Below the pieces are notes generated by a model. The model was not told where the DNA came from. It saw only the letters and a list, made by a program, of their open reading frames with translations, and did no database searches. 64,000 nucleotides of DNA from Rossellomorea vietnamensis. GTDB lineage: Bacteria > Bacillota > Bacilli > Bacillales > Bacillaceae_B. Below, piece after piece: positions 45,270 through 54,802 of this stretch (position 1 is the first letter of the stretch; each line of letters starts with the position of its first letter). Position numbers and translations under genes: made by a program. The stretch lies in the NCBI RefSeq assembly GCF_025398035.1, contig NZ_CP104558.1:4164001-4228000 (forward strand), in the 5' to 3' direction.

Positions 45270-45707
45270 CTACTCGATCCGGTCTTTGTCGTCCCATCTT
45301 ACCATGACTTTGACCGATTGGCTCCGTTTATATAATTCGTCAGCAGCTTCTGCCACACATTTTCTTTGAAGCTGAATCTGTTCGGCAATAAAGCCCGTTT
45401 CCAGTTTGAAGTTCACATCCGTTTTCAGTGACAGACGCCGTTCGATCACAGGTCCGCTCAATTCAAATGTCATTTCATTTCTTTTCTGTTCCAGAAGTGT
45501 AAGGGTGCCCCATCCAGCTTCATTGAAAAAGGAAGATATTTCTTCCGTTGACTGAAGGGGGAACTTCCTAGAGAGCTGCTTTCCTCCCCAGTATAGGATA
45601 TCGGGTGTGTGTTTTCCCAGTATGTCTGGAATCAAGATGTCGCGTAACATTTCATATCCGAAGATTGGAACGGACGGCTGATGTACTTCTTCTTTTTTCT
45701 GTTCCAA
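45270..45707 (-). CDS. yslB: DUF2507 family protein YslB
   Basis: A 145-residue cytosolic protein of the DUF2507 (YslB) family, related in fold to haem- or ligand-binding V4R-type domains; function unknown. Core signature PIFGYEMLRDILIPDILGKHTPDILYWGGK in the N-terminal half. AAGAGGGG precedes the ATG. A probable promoter on the minus strand is ATGATA (45761-45756), 17 bp, TATAAT (45738-45733). Located between lysC and sdhC as in B. subtilis. Confidence 0.88.
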   Translation of the reverse strand: MEQKKEEVHQPSVPIFGYEMLRDILIPDILGKHTPDILYWGGKQLSRKFPLQSTEEISSFFNEAGWGTLTLLEQKRNEMTFELSGPVIERRLSLKTDVNFKLETGFIAEQIQLQRKCVAEAADELYKRSQSVKVMVRWDDKDRIE

Positions 45708-45923
45708 GTAAATCCCCTCTTTCTATAAAACTATTATATACATGAAAGAGGTAATTATCATCCCATACCTTGAAAAAATGACCTTGGGATATTTTGGTGC
45801 TATAATATTTATTGTACATTTATTAGAATTTTCGAACATTTAGTTGTGTAAAACCTCATGTTTTCCGTTGTGGATCTACTGAAAATATTTTTGCGGTATT
45901 GTCGAATTTATGTATACGTTTTC

Positions 45924-45952
45924 TTGACGCTTCCACTCCTTGGGAGTAAAAT
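45924..45952 (+). promoter_or_regulatory. Sigma-A promoter of sdhCAB
   Basis: TTGACG (45924-45929), 17-bp spacer, TAAAAT (45947-45952), giving a leader of about 100 nt. A second TATAAT (45801-45806) with ATGACC 17 bp upstream could drive a longer transcript. The rest of the 350-base gap shows no gene. Confidence 0.75.
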
Positions 45953-46058
45953 GAACATGTCACATTATTGTTACAATATAAAATATGTATCGTCGTCTAA
46001 TAGGTAAAGAAAGGCATTAGAAAACGAATTCATATTTTATCATTAAGGGGGGTAAATC

Positions 46059-46667
46059 ATGGCTGGAAATCGAGAATTTAATTATCGCAGGCTTCATTCA
46101 TTGCTAGGTGTTATTCCAGTTGGATTATTTTTAACACAACATTTAGTCGTGAACCATTTTGCCACTGGTGGGGAAGAATCATTTAACCAGGCGGCGCATT
46201 TTATGGAAAGTCTTCCTTTCCGTTATTTCCTTGAAATCTTTATCATCTTCCTTCCATTGTACTTCCATGCGATTTACGGAATTTACATTGCATTCACTTC
46301 CAAGAATAATGCAAGCAAGTTTGGTTATTTCCGTAACTGGATGTTTTTACTTCAACGTGTTTCTGGAGTGATCACATTCATTTTCGTCACATGGCATATC
46401 TGGGAAACAAGGGTCGCTGCGGCGTTTGGAGCTGAAGTGAACTTTCAGATGATGGAAAACATTCTATCCAATCCGTTGATGTTAGGATTCTATGTGCTTG
46501 GTGTATTATCAACGATTTTCCACTTTGCTAATGGATTATGGTCATTCTGCGTAAGCTGGGGACTAACGGTTACACCTCGTTCTCAATTAATAGCTACATA
46601 TGTTACGATCGGGATTTTTGTCGCGTTATCGATTGTCGGTATGCGTGCAATCTTTGCCTTCGTATAA
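46059..46667 (+). CDS. sdhC: Succinate dehydrogenase cytochrome b558 subunit
   Basis: A 202-residue dihaem membrane anchor with five transmembrane helices. The four haem-ligand histidines of the B. subtilis protein fall at identical positions: His28, His70, His113 and His155. Anchors SdhAB and passes electrons from succinate to menaquinone. AGGGGGGTAAATC precedes the ATG. Confidence 0.97.
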   Translation: MAGNREFNYRRLHSLLGVIPVGLFLTQHLVVNHFATGGEESFNQAAHFMESLPFRYFLEIFIIFLPLYFHAIYGIYIAFTSKNNASKFGYFRNWMFLLQRVSGVITFIFVTWHIWETRVAAAFGAEVNFQMMENILSNPLMLGFYVLGVLSTIFHFANGLWSFCVSWGLTVTPRSQLIATYVTIGIFVALSIVGMRAIFAFV

Positions 46668-46738
46668 GCAGAAAAATATACGAGTCTGATAGATAAGCAA
46701 GTGCTCTCGAAGTATGGTAGGAAAAGGAGTGAGTCACG

Positions 46739-48502
46739 ATGAGTAAAGGTAAAATCATCGTTGTCGGTGGCGGTTTAGCCGGCCTGATGGCCACAATTAA
46801 AGCAGCAGAAAAAGGAACGCAAGTCGATTTATTCTCACTGGTACCCGTTAAGCGTTCTCACTCTGTATGTGCACAGGGTGGAATTAACGGAGCCGTTAAT
46901 ACAAAGGGAGAAGGGGATTCTCCTTGGGAACATTTTGATGATACGGTTTATGGTGGGGATTTCTTAGCGAATCAACCGCCTGTTAAAGCAATGACAGAAG
47001 CAGCACCTGGGATCATTCACTTACTCGATCGTATGGGTGTTATGTTTAACCGTACGCCTGAAGGGTTACTGGATTTCCGTCGCTTCGGTGGGACCCAGCA
47101 TCACAGAACCGCTTTCGCTGGTGCTACGACTGGTCAGCAGCTATTATACGCTTTGGACGAGCAGGTTCGCCGTCATGAAGTGGCTGGATTAGTCAGCAAG
47201 TTCGAAGGCTGGGAATTCCTTGGAGTCGTCATTGATGACGAGGGAGTTGCAAGAGGGATCGTTGCCCAAAACCTTCAAACAATGGAAATCAAATCATTTG
47301 CAGCGGATGCCGTTATTATGGCTTCAGGTGGACCGGGGATCATCTTCGGTAAATCTACAAACTCTGTCATCAATACAGGTTCAGCCGCTTCGATCGTGTA
47401 TCAACAAGGTGCGTACTATGCAAATGGTGAGTTCATCCAGATTCACCCGACAGCGATTCCAGGGGATGATAAGCTTCGCCTCATGAGTGAATCTGCACGT
47501 GGTGAAGGTGGACGTGTCTGGACGTATAAAGACGGTAAACCGTGGTACTTCCTTGAAGAGAAGTACCCTGCATACGGAAACCTTGTACCGCGTGATATTG
47601 CCACACGTGAAATCTTTGACGTGTGCGTAAACCAGAAGCTTGGTATCAATGGCGAGAACATGGTTTACCTGGATCTATCTCATAAGGATTCAAAAGAGCT
47701 TGATATCAAGCTTGGCGGTATCATCGAAATCTATGAGAAGTTCATGGGTGATGACCCGCGTAAAGTACCAATGAAAATCTTCCCTGCCGTTCACTATTCG
47801 ATGGGTGGACTATGGGTCGATTATGATCAAATGACGAATATTCCTGGATTATTCGCAGCAGGGGAATGCGATTATTCTCAGCACGGTGGTAACCGCTTAG
47901 GGGCTAACTCATTGCTATCCGCTATCTATGGCGGTATGGTGGCAGGTCCAAATGCGATTAAGTATATTGAAGGACTTGAGAAAACAGTTGAATCCGTTCC
48001 ATCTTCCCTATTCGACCGCTATGTGAAACAGGAAGAAGAAAAATGGAACAACATCATGTCCCTGAATGGCACTGAAAATGCGTATGTCATCCATAAAGAG
48101 CTTGGGGAATGGATGACGGATAACGTAACGGTTGTACGTCATAACGATAAGCTGAAACAAACGGATGAAAAGATCCAGGAACTGATGGAACGTTACCAAA
48201 ATATCAATATCAATGATACGGCTAAATGGAGCAACCAAGGGGCGACATTCACCCGTCAATTGTGGAACATGCTTCAGCTTGCCCGTGTTATTACAATCGG
48301 TGCATTAAATCGTAATGAGAGCCGTGGAGCCCATTACAAACCTGATTTCCCTGAACGTAATGACGAAGAATTCCTGAAAACGACGATGGCGAAATACAAT
48401 GCCGCGACGAACACTCCGGAATTCCATTACGAGGAAGTTGATACTTCATTGATCGCACCACGTAAGCGTGACTATTCTAAGAGCAAAGGGGGAAGTAAAT
48501 GA
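46739..48502 (+). CDS. sdhA: Succinate dehydrogenase flavoprotein subunit
   Basis: A 587-residue flavoprotein oxidising succinate to fumarate. FAD-binding VVGGGLAGLMATI at the N-terminus, RSHSVCAQGGING with the flavin-region His41, active-site QIHPTAI and SARGEGG, RNESRGAHY, and HGGNRLGANSLL. AAAAGGAGTG precedes the ATG. The stop TGA overlaps the sdhB start region. Confidence 0.97.
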   Translation: MSKGKIIVVGGGLAGLMATIKAAEKGTQVDLFSLVPVKRSHSVCAQGGINGAVNTKGEGDSPWEHFDDTVYGGDFLANQPPVKAMTEAAPGIIHLLDRMGVMFNRTPEGLLDFRRFGGTQHHRTAFAGATTGQQLLYALDEQVRRHEVAGLVSKFEGWEFLGVVIDDEGVARGIVAQNLQTMEIKSFAADAVIMASGGPGIIFGKSTNSVINTGSAASIVYQQGAYYANGEFIQIHPTAIPGDDKLRLMSESARGEGGRVWTYKDGKPWYFLEEKYPAYGNLVPRDIATREIFDVCVNQKLGINGENMVYLDLSHKDSKELDIKLGGIIEIYEKFMGDDPRKVPMKIFPAVHYSMGGLWVDYDQMTNIPGLFAAGECDYSQHGGNRLGANSLLSAIYGGMVAGPNAIKYIEGLEKTVESVPSSLFDRYVKQEEEKWNNIMSLNGTENAYVIHKELGEWMTDNVTVVRHNDKLKQTDEKIQELMERYQNININDTAKWSNQGATFTRQLWNMLQLARVITIGALNRNESRGAHYKPDFPERNDEEFLKTTMAKYNAATNTPEFHYEEVDTSLIAPRKRDYSKSKGGSK

Positions 48503-49269
48503 TGAGTGAAAATAAAAAAGTCCGTTTTATCATTACTCGTCAAGAAAGCCCGGAAACTGCTCCTTTCCAAGAAGAGTTCGAACTTGATTATCGTCCGAAT
48601 ATGAACGTGATTTCCGCCTTGATGGAAATCCGTCGTAATCCGGTCAATGCAAAAGGGGAGCACACCACTCCGATCAACTGGGATATGAACTGTCTGGAAG
48701 AGGTATGTGGAGCTTGTTCAATGGTGATCAATGGAAAGCCGAGACAATCTTGTACGGCATTGGTCGATCAATTAGAACAGCCGATCCGTCTTGAGCCAAT
48801 GCGCACTTTCCCTGTCGTCCGCGACCTGCAGGTAGACCGCAGCCGCATGTTCGACAGTCTGAAGAAAGTGAAAGCATGGATCCCGATCGATGGAACATAT
48901 GATCTTGGTCCTGGACCGCGTATGCCTGAGAAAAAGCGTCAGTGGGCATATGAATTATCAAAATGTATGACATGTGGTGTATGTCTGGAAGCATGTCCGA
49001 ACGTGAACAGTAAGTCCGATTTCATCGGGCCTGCTCCGCTATCTCAAGTACGCTTGTTCAATGCGCACCCAACTGGTGCCATGAATCAGGATGAGCGCCT
49101 TGAGTCCATCATGGGCGACGGTGGACTTGCCAACTGCGGTAACTCACAAAACTGTGTTCAATCTTGTCCAAAAGGAATTCCTTTGACGACTTCGATTGCG
49201 GCACTTAACCGTGAAACCACTTTCCAAATGTTCAAAAACTTCTTCGGAAGCGACCATATGGTTGATTAA
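48502..49269 (+). CDS. sdhB: Succinate dehydrogenase iron-sulfur subunit
   Basis: A 255-residue subunit carrying [2Fe-2S] (NCLEEVCGACSMVING), [4Fe-4S] (CMTCGVCLEACPN) and [3Fe-4S] (NCGNSQNCVQSCPKG) clusters. I start it at ATG 48502 (MSENKKVRF), 9 nt after AAGGGGGAAG; an ATG one codon earlier overlaps the sdhA stop. Third gene of sdhCAB; a terminator follows. Confidence 0.97.
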   Translation: MSENKKVRFIITRQESPETAPFQEEFELDYRPNMNVISALMEIRRNPVNAKGEHTTPINWDMNCLEEVCGACSMVINGKPRQSCTALVDQLEQPIRLEPMRTFPVVRDLQVDRSRMFDSLKKVKAWIPIDGTYDLGPGPRMPEKKRQWAYELSKCMTCGVCLEACPNVNSKSDFIGPAPLSQVRLFNAHPTGAMNQDERLESIMGDGGLANCGNSQNCVQSCPKGIPLTTSIAALNRETTFQMFKNFFGSDHMVD

Positions 49270-49281
49270 TATTTTCTGATG

Positions 49282-49316
49282 AAAAGCACTTTCCTTCGGG
49301 GGAGTGCTTTTTGTTT
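49282..49316 (+). terminator. Rho-independent terminator of sdhCAB
   Basis: AAAAGCACTTTCC pairs with GGGGAGTGCTTTT around TTCG, then TTGTTTTG. Confidence 0.85.
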
Positions 49317-49380
49317 TGCCTCATAAAATGCAGGCAATTGTCGCATAGTAGACTACAAATGAGCCTATGGAGTGATGAGT

Positions 49381-50973
49381 ATGAAGCGAATCGGATTGAT
49401 ATTCATAATCTTGTTTTCCAATATTTCAACTTTTGTCTTGGATGAAGTGAAGGGAAAGGAAATGGAAGATGGGGAGCCTTTCCGTTTGACGATTCTGCAT
49501 ACGAATGATGTTCATTCCCATTTGGAAAACGTTCCGTATTTGCACACGGCGATTAAAGAAGAGCGGAAAAAGGATGGGGATGCCCTTCTTTTGGACGCGG
49601 GGGATGTGTTTTCGGGGACGTTGTTTTTTAATGAATATCTGGGACAGGCAGATGCTGCATTCATGAATGAAATTGGCTATGACGCCATGACGCTTGGAAA
49701 TCATGAATTCGATAAGGGAAGTGAGGTGCTGGCGAACTTTATTAAGGAACTTTCCTTTCCCGTGGTGAGCAGCAATGTGGATGTCCGGCTTGATCCTATC
49801 CTAGCTCCTTTCATGGAAAGTGGAATTCCGGAACAGGCTGAAAGTGGGAAGATCTATCCTTCTATCATTCAAACAGTAAAGGGGATCAAGATCGGCATCA
49901 TCGGAATCACAACCGAAGATACGGCTTTCCTTTCTGCTCCAGATAAGAAGATAGTCTTTCAGGATGCCGAAAGGAAAGTACTTGAAGAAATGAAAAAGCT
50001 ACAGGTAAAGGGAGTGAATCATATTATCCTGCTGTCGCATCTGGGATTACGGCAGGACAAAATGCTGGCTCAAAAGGTGAAAGGAATCGATATCATCGTC
50101 GGCGGCCATTCCCATACACGATTGGAAACCCCGCTTGTGTACAACTTGAAATCGAAACCGACCCTGATCGTTCAGGGTGATGAGTATGGGAAGTCACTTG
50201 GTAAATTAACGGCTTTATTTTCCGAAGGAGGGGTACTGACCGGGTGGAATGGTGAGCTGCTGGATGTGTTGACCAAAGATCAAATAGGAAATGATGTGTA
50301 TCCACCTGATCCATGGGCAGTTAAGAGATTTGAGCAATTACGGAGGCCCATCGAAAAGGTAAAGAGCATGGATATTGGTACAACCAACACTGCATTAAAT
50401 GGAAATCGTCGGGACGTTCGGACCAAAGAGACCAATTTAGGCAACCTCATTACAGATGCCATGCTGGAGAAAGCGAATCATTATGGCCCGACTCAAATCG
50501 CCTTTCAGAATGGTGGCGGGATCAGGAATTCCATCGATGCGGGAACCATTACCCTGGGAGATGTGTTGGAGGTGCTGCCGTTTGGGAATACCCTTGTCAT
50601 ATTGAACCTGACGGGGGAGGAGATCATTCTTGCATTGGAGCATAGTGTGGCGAATGTGGAAGGGGAAACAGGTCAATTCCTGCAGGTATCGGGCATGACA
50701 TTTGTCTTTGATCCCTCAAAGCCCATTGGTAATAGAGTAACGGAAGTGAAAATACAAGGAGCTCCCCTTGACCGTTCCAAGACGTATGGAGTGGCCGTCA
50801 ACGCATTCCTTGCAGGCGGAGGGGATGGTTTTACCGTATTGAAAAGTGCAAAAGAAAACGGCAGGATTTCAGAGCTGCACCTCAATCTGTATGAGGTGAT
50901 AAGTGAGTATCTCACCACCCATTCCCCCGTTTCCCCGCAAGAGGAAGAGAGGATTATGGAACGAATAGAATAA
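49381..50973 (+). CDS. Secreted 5'-nucleotidase/2',3'-cyclic phosphodiesterase family protein
   Basis: A 530-residue exported metallophosphoesterase (UshA/YfkN-like). After a signal peptide (MKRIGLIFIILFSNISTFVL) the metal-binding motifs run ILHTNDVHSH, LLDAGDVFSG, TLGNHEFDKG, LLSHLG and VGGHSHTRLE; the C-terminal nucleotide-specificity domain starts near GNLITDAMLEKA and includes FQNGGGIRNSIDAG. It likely scavenges phosphate or nucleosides outside the cell. ATG 49381 has GGAG at 8 nt; ATG 49375 and GTG 49372 are in frame but too close. Lies between sdhB and ysmA, where B. subtilis has no such gene as I recall. Confidence 0.88.
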   Translation: MKRIGLIFIILFSNISTFVLDEVKGKEMEDGEPFRLTILHTNDVHSHLENVPYLHTAIKEERKKDGDALLLDAGDVFSGTLFFNEYLGQADAAFMNEIGYDAMTLGNHEFDKGSEVLANFIKELSFPVVSSNVDVRLDPILAPFMESGIPEQAESGKIYPSIIQTVKGIKIGIIGITTEDTAFLSAPDKKIVFQDAERKVLEEMKKLQVKGVNHIILLSHLGLRQDKMLAQKVKGIDIIVGGHSHTRLETPLVYNLKSKPTLIVQGDEYGKSLGKLTALFSEGGVLTGWNGELLDVLTKDQIGNDVYPPDPWAVKRFEQLRRPIEKVKSMDIGTTNTALNGNRRDVRTKETNLGNLITDAMLEKANHYGPTQIAFQNGGGIRNSIDAGTITLGDVLEVLPFGNTLVILNLTGEEIILALEHSVANVEGETGQFLQVSGMTFVFDPSKPIGNRVTEVKIQGAPLDRSKTYGVAVNAFLAGGGDGFTVLKSAKENGRISELHLNLYEVISEYLTTHSPVSPQEEERIMERIE

Positions 50974-50981
50974 GAAGGAAT

Positions 50982-51005
50982 GAGCCGGTTTTTTCCTGCC
51001 GGCTC
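50982..51005 (+). terminator. Possible terminator after the 5'-nucleotidase gene
   Basis: GAGCCGG (50982-50988) pairs with CCGGCTC (50999-51005); the following bases are only weakly T-rich. Confidence 0.5.
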
Positions 51006-51110
51006 CATTTCATACATATAGGTTTCATATTTTTCTGAAAAAGGGTATAATAAAATGAATCATCATTCATTTTTCAATTTCATTTTCGTTTACTAAAAGG
51101 AGGAGCCAAT

Positions 51111-51581
51111 TTGAAACATTTTACATACATTGAAGATATAGAAACATGGCAACAAGAATTTTCATTTTCAATCCATATAAAGGTCCGGTTTTCTGAGACT
51201 GATATGTTTGGACATATGAATAACACTGTTCCATTCACGTATTTTGAAGAAGCGAGGATCGAATATTTAAAACACATTGGATTTATGCAAGACTGGGTGA
51301 AACCCGAGCATGATACGATCCCTGTCGTTGCAGATTTACAATGTGATTTTGTGAAGCAAGTATTCTTCGACGAGACGTTGAAGGTATATGTGAAGGCAGA
51401 TCGCGTTGGTCGTTCTTCAGTGGATTTACATTACATGGGTCTGAATGAAGAAGAACAGGTTTGCTTTACTGGTAGAGGAACCATGGTGCAAATATCGAAG
51501 GAAACTGGAAAAGGTGTCCCTTGGACGGAAGAAATGAAGTCGAAGCTTCATAGCGAAAAGGTGGTCTCGAGCCCGGTTTAA
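51111..51581 (+). CDS. ysmA: Hotdog-fold acyl-CoA thioesterase YsmA
   Basis: A 156-residue 4HBT-family thioesterase with the signature RFSETDMFGHMNNTVPFTYFEEARIEYL (Asp catalytic region near residues 28-31). Substrate unknown. TTG 51111 is the start, with AAAGGAGGAG upstream; TATAAT at 51046-51051 with TTTCAT 17 bp before it is a plausible promoter. Conserved neighbour of gerE. Confidence 0.88.
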   Translation: MKHFTYIEDIETWQQEFSFSIHIKVRFSETDMFGHMNNTVPFTYFEEARIEYLKHIGFMQDWVKPEHDTIPVVADLQCDFVKQVFFDETLKVYVKADRVGRSSVDLHYMGLNEEEQVCFTGRGTMVQISKETGKGVPWTEEMKSKLHSEKVVSSPV

Positions 51582-51632
51582 GACGTGAAAGAAACCGCTG
51601 CCTATTTTTCATTTAACTTCCTTCTCTATGTC

Positions 51633-51660
51633 ACTCTAAACCCTACCTTCACATATGATA
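51633..51660 (+). promoter_or_regulatory. Sigma-K promoter of gerE
   Basis: AC (51633-51634), 17 bases, CATATGATA (51652-51660), matching the mother-cell sigma-K pattern AC-N16/17-CATANNNTA. gerE is a known sigma-K gene. Confidence 0.75.
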
Positions 51661-51726
51661 TTCTGACGACCAACAATACCCATCCCCGCGGTTTAAAGCT
51701 GGCGAAGGCAAGGAGGGTTACCATAA

Positions 51727-51951
51727 TTGAAGGACAATGATTTTACACACAAACCGTTGCTCACCAAAAGAGAAAAAGAAGTATTCGAACTGTTGGTTCA
51801 AGACAAAACAACTAAAGAAATTGCTAGTGATCTATTTATTAGCGAGAAAACAGTTCGAAATCATATTTCCAACGCCATGCAAAAGCTTGGAGTGAAGGGG
51901 CGATCTCAAGCTGTTGTAGAGCTTCTTCGCATGGGGGAACTCAAGCTTTAA
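51727..51951 (+). CDS. gerE: Spore coat/germination transcription factor GerE
   Basis: A 74-residue LuxR-type helix-turn-helix protein with no receiver domain, the same length as B. subtilis GerE. The DNA-binding core is LLTKREKEVFELLVQDKTTK followed by IASDLFISEKTVRNHISNAM. It acts in the mother cell late in sporulation, switching on and off coat protein genes together with sigma-K. TTG 51727 start, with AAGGAGG 10 nt upstream. Confidence 0.96.
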   Translation: MKDNDFTHKPLLTKREKEVFELLVQDKTTKEIASDLFISEKTVRNHISNAMQKLGVKGRSQAVVELLRMGELKL

Positions 51952-51957
51952 ATGTAA

Positions 51958-52038
51958 GGGACTGATTCTGATGCCGAACAATTAACGGGTTTCTCAACAT
52001 GATACCTATTAATGTTTGAATGAGAGTCAGTCTCTTTT
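51958..52038 (+). terminator. Probable terminator of gerE
   Basis: GGGACTGATTCT (51958-51969) pairs with AGAGTCAGTCTC (52023-52034) using three wobbles, then TTTT; the loop is long (about 53 nt). The remaining 180 bases before the next gene show no further gene. Confidence 0.55.
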
Positions 52039-52216
52039 AGTTCTGGTCGTTCTGATAACTTGTGTTGAATTTTTCTGAGAAAAAGGTGAAAATGCTAGTA
52101 AGGGGAATACACGCTTGACCAATAATAGATATAGAAGCTAAAACGGGAAGGCTTGAGCGTTCCGGTTTATCATAAGGAGTAAATGTCCGGTTTCTGAATG
52201 TAAAAGGAGAGAAATA

Positions 52217-52675
52217 ATGACGAATTCTAAAGAGCAATCCATTGAAGATATACAAGTTGTGGCAGATATCGAGAAAGACCTTCGATACATATCATCGATC
52301 ATTAAGCAAAAAGGAAGAGAGATATTAAGTCAGTACACCATCACGCCACCACAGTTCATCGCGTTGCAATGGTTATTCGAGTATGGGGATATGACAATCG
52401 GAGATCTTTCGAATAAAATGTACCTTGCCTGCAGTACGACAACGGATCTTGTTGATAGAATGGAAAAAAACCAGTTAGTCGAGCGGGTCAAGGATGAGAA
52501 TGATCGTCGCGTCGTACGCATTCATATGTTAAAAGAGGGCGAAAGAATTATTGAAGAAGTGATCAAGAAAAGGCAGAATTACTTACAGAGTGCCTTAACG
52601 GATTTCTCTGCCCAGGAAGTGCTATTATTAAAAGATCATTTAGCAAAACTCCATCAGGAAATTAAACCAGAATGA
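52217..52675 (+). CDS. ysmB: MarR family transcriptional regulator YsmB
   Basis: A 152-residue winged-helix regulator with ITPPQFIALQWLF, the recognition region LSNKMYLACSTTTDLVDRME and the wing RVKDENDRRVVRIHML. Ligand and targets unknown. AAAGGAGAG precedes the ATG. Located between gerE and racE as in B. subtilis, and 9 bases before racE, so probably co-transcribed. Confidence 0.9.
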   Translation: MTNSKEQSIEDIQVVADIEKDLRYISSIIKQKGREILSQYTITPPQFIALQWLFEYGDMTIGDLSNKMYLACSTTTDLVDRMEKNQLVERVKDENDRRVVRIHMLKEGERIIEEVIKKRQNYLQSALTDFSAQEVLLLKDHLAKLHQEIKPE

Positions 52676-52684
52676 GGGAATAAT

Positions 52685-53485
52685 GTGATTCAACCAATCG
52701 GCATCATTGATTCTGGGGTAGGGGGGCTCACCGTCGCGAGAGAAGTGATGCGTCAGCTGCCGAAAGAGACCATCTATTACTTAGGTGATACAGCCCGCTG
52801 CCCCTACGGACCCAGATCAGCTCAAGAAGTAAAAGCGTTCACGTGGGAAATGACTCAATATCTCATGCAATATGATATCAAAATGCTGATCATTGCCTGC
52901 AATACCGCCACTGCGGTGGTACTGGATGAAATACAGACCCATTTGGATATACCGGTGATTGGCGTCATCCATCCAGGAGCCCGGGCTGCGATCAAGCATA
53001 CTCATAATAAGAGGATCGGTGTCCTTGGAACCGTGGGGACAATCAATAGCGGTGCCTATGTGGATGCCCTTCACTCCCTTCACGGAAGTCTGGACGTCAC
53101 GTCCCTCGCCTGCCCGAAGTTTGTTCCGCTTGTAGAAAGTGGAGAGTATGACAGCTCCATGGCGACTGATATAGTAGGGGAGACGCTCCATCCTCTTAAA
53201 GAGTCCGGGATCGATACGTTGATCCTCGGGTGTACCCATTATCCGTTGCTGCAGCCGAAGATACAGGCTTATATGGGCCCTGAGATCAGTGTGATAAGTT
53301 CCGGTGACGAAACCGCCCGGGAAGTCAGTACGATCCTTGATTATTATAATCTCCTGTACAGGGGAGTCCTCAAGCCGGAACACCGTTTTTTCAACACGGG
53401 GTCTTCGGCGATCTTTTCCCGGATCGCCTCCGATTGGCTGACAGTCGGGGAAGTAACGGCAGAAACCATCCGATTACAAGAGTAG
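52685..53485 (+). CDS. racE: Glutamate racemase
   Basis: A 266-residue cofactor-independent racemase supplying D-glutamate for peptidoglycan (and poly-gamma-glutamate where made). The two catalytic cysteines are Cys72 in IACNTATAV and Cys183 in LGCTHYPLL; the N-terminal [11 protein letters not shown] also fits. The start is GTG 52685 (MIQPIGIID), with GAGGGAAT upstream. Confidence 0.96.
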   Translation: MIQPIGIIDSGVGGLTVAREVMRQLPKETIYYLGDTARCPYGPRSAQEVKAFTWEMTQYLMQYDIKMLIIACNTATAVVLDEIQTHLDIPVIGVIHPGARAAIKHTHNKRIGVLGTVGTINSGAYVDALHSLHGSLDVTSLACPKFVPLVESGEYDSSMATDIVGETLHPLKESGIDTLILGCTHYPLLQPKIQAYMGPEISVISSGDETAREVSTILDYYNLLYRGVLKPEHRFFNTGSSAIFSRIASDWLTVGEVTAETIRLQE

Positions 53486-53603
53486 AATCTTGTGGTCGGG
53501 TGGTTTTTTTATTTTGTTGATTTTATTGTGAAAAGTTTCGGTCTATTTTTTGGAGGGGGCTCGTATATATGTTAGTACAAACTGTCTTTTAGGAGGTTTC
53601 CCA

Positions 53604-54680
53604 ATGGCAAAAAAAGCAAAGGTGTCAATTGCTGTAACGGTTTTAGCTTCTTCTGTATATCTTTCCGGTTGTGGATTACTCAGTTTCGGTGATGACAAGG
53701 AGAAGATCGATCCTCCTCAAGACTTATCCTACTTGAAAGAAGGGGAGAAAGTCGATACCGCCAAGAAAGAGGATTCAGATAAAAAGGTGAGCAAAGAAGA
53801 AGCGGGTGCTGAGACCGTCATGACGGAATTGTATTTAATCGATAAAAACGGCTATGTCGTTTCCCAGTCGATCCCTCTTCCAAATCAGGAAAGCGTGGCC
53901 AAACAGGCCGTGGAATACTTAGTGAAGAATGGTCCTGTCGAAAACATCCTGCCAAACGGATTCAGGGCCGTATTACCGGCAGATACGCAAGTGACGGTTG
54001 ATATTAAAGACGGAAAGGCGATTGCCGATTTTTCTCCGGAATTCAATAATTATCAGCCTGAAGATGAACAGAAAATCCTTCAGTCCGTAACATGGACATT
54101 GACTCAGTTCGATTCGGTTGAGAAAGTTGAACTGCGGGTGAACGGGTATCCATTAACGGAGATGCCGGTGAATGGTACGCCGATCGACGAAAATGGATTA
54201 ACGAGAAAAGTCGGGATCAATGTGGATACGTCAGGCGTGGTGGATCCGACGAGCACCAAACCGCTTACAGTGTATTATGTATCGCAATCCGATGATAAGA
54301 CCTATTATGTTCCTGTGACGAAACGCGTCAGTTCCAAATCCGCAGATGAAGTCAAGGCAGTGGTGAATGAACTGATCGAAGGGCCGGGTTATTCTTCTTC
54401 CCTGGCAAGTGACTTTACTGGGGCAAAGCTGTTGGATGATCCGAAGCTTGAGGATGGAACCGTGACGCTGAACTTTAATGAAGCGGTGTATGGCAGCCTG
54501 GAAGAAAAGATGGTTTCTGAGCATATGCTGAATTCCCTCGTCCTCTCCCTGACCGAGCAAAAGGGCATCAAAGGGGTATCGGTACTCGTGAATGGTGAAG
54601 CGACCACCGTCTCTAAAGACGGGGAAACGGTGACTGAACCGGTGACAAGACCAGAAAATGTGAACGCAATTAGTTTTTAA
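53604..54680 (+). CDS. gerM: Germination lipoprotein GerM
   Basis: A 358-residue lipoprotein with lipobox LSGC (Cys23), a charged linker and two GerMN domains (about residues 75-190 and 215-345: TELYLIDKNGYVVSQ... and PLTVYYVSQSDDKTYYV...). Needed for normal sporulation and spore germination in B. subtilis, where it helps localise the engulfment channel. ATG 53604 has TAGGAGG upstream. Sporulation-specific control is expected, but I could not identify a clear sigma-E promoter. Confidence 0.93.
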   Translation: MAKKAKVSIAVTVLASSVYLSGCGLLSFGDDKEKIDPPQDLSYLKEGEKVDTAKKEDSDKKVSKEEAGAETVMTELYLIDKNGYVVSQSIPLPNQESVAKQAVEYLVKNGPVENILPNGFRAVLPADTQVTVDIKDGKAIADFSPEFNNYQPEDEQKILQSVTWTLTQFDSVEKVELRVNGYPLTEMPVNGTPIDENGLTRKVGINVDTSGVVDPTSTKPLTVYYVSQSDDKTYYVPVTKRVSSKSADEVKAVVNELIEGPGYSSSLASDFTGAKLLDDPKLEDGTVTLNFNEAVYGSLEEKMVSEHMLNSLVLSLTEQKGIKGVSVLVNGEATTVSKDGETVTEPVTRPENVNAISF

Positions 54681-54720
54681 ATCACGTTTTTTTGATATAC
54701 TATGAATAGAAACACTTGAA

Positions 54721-54755
54721 AAGAGGTTGGCAGATTGCCGCCTCTTCTATTTTTG
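54721..54755 (+). terminator. Probable terminator of gerM
   Basis: AAGAGG (54721-54726) with CCTCTT (54741-54746) and inner GGCA with TGCC, then CTATTTTTG. Confidence 0.7.
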
Positions 54756-54802
54756 ATTAGGCCATTTTTTACATAACGAACGAACAAACAGGAGGGAATT
54801 AT

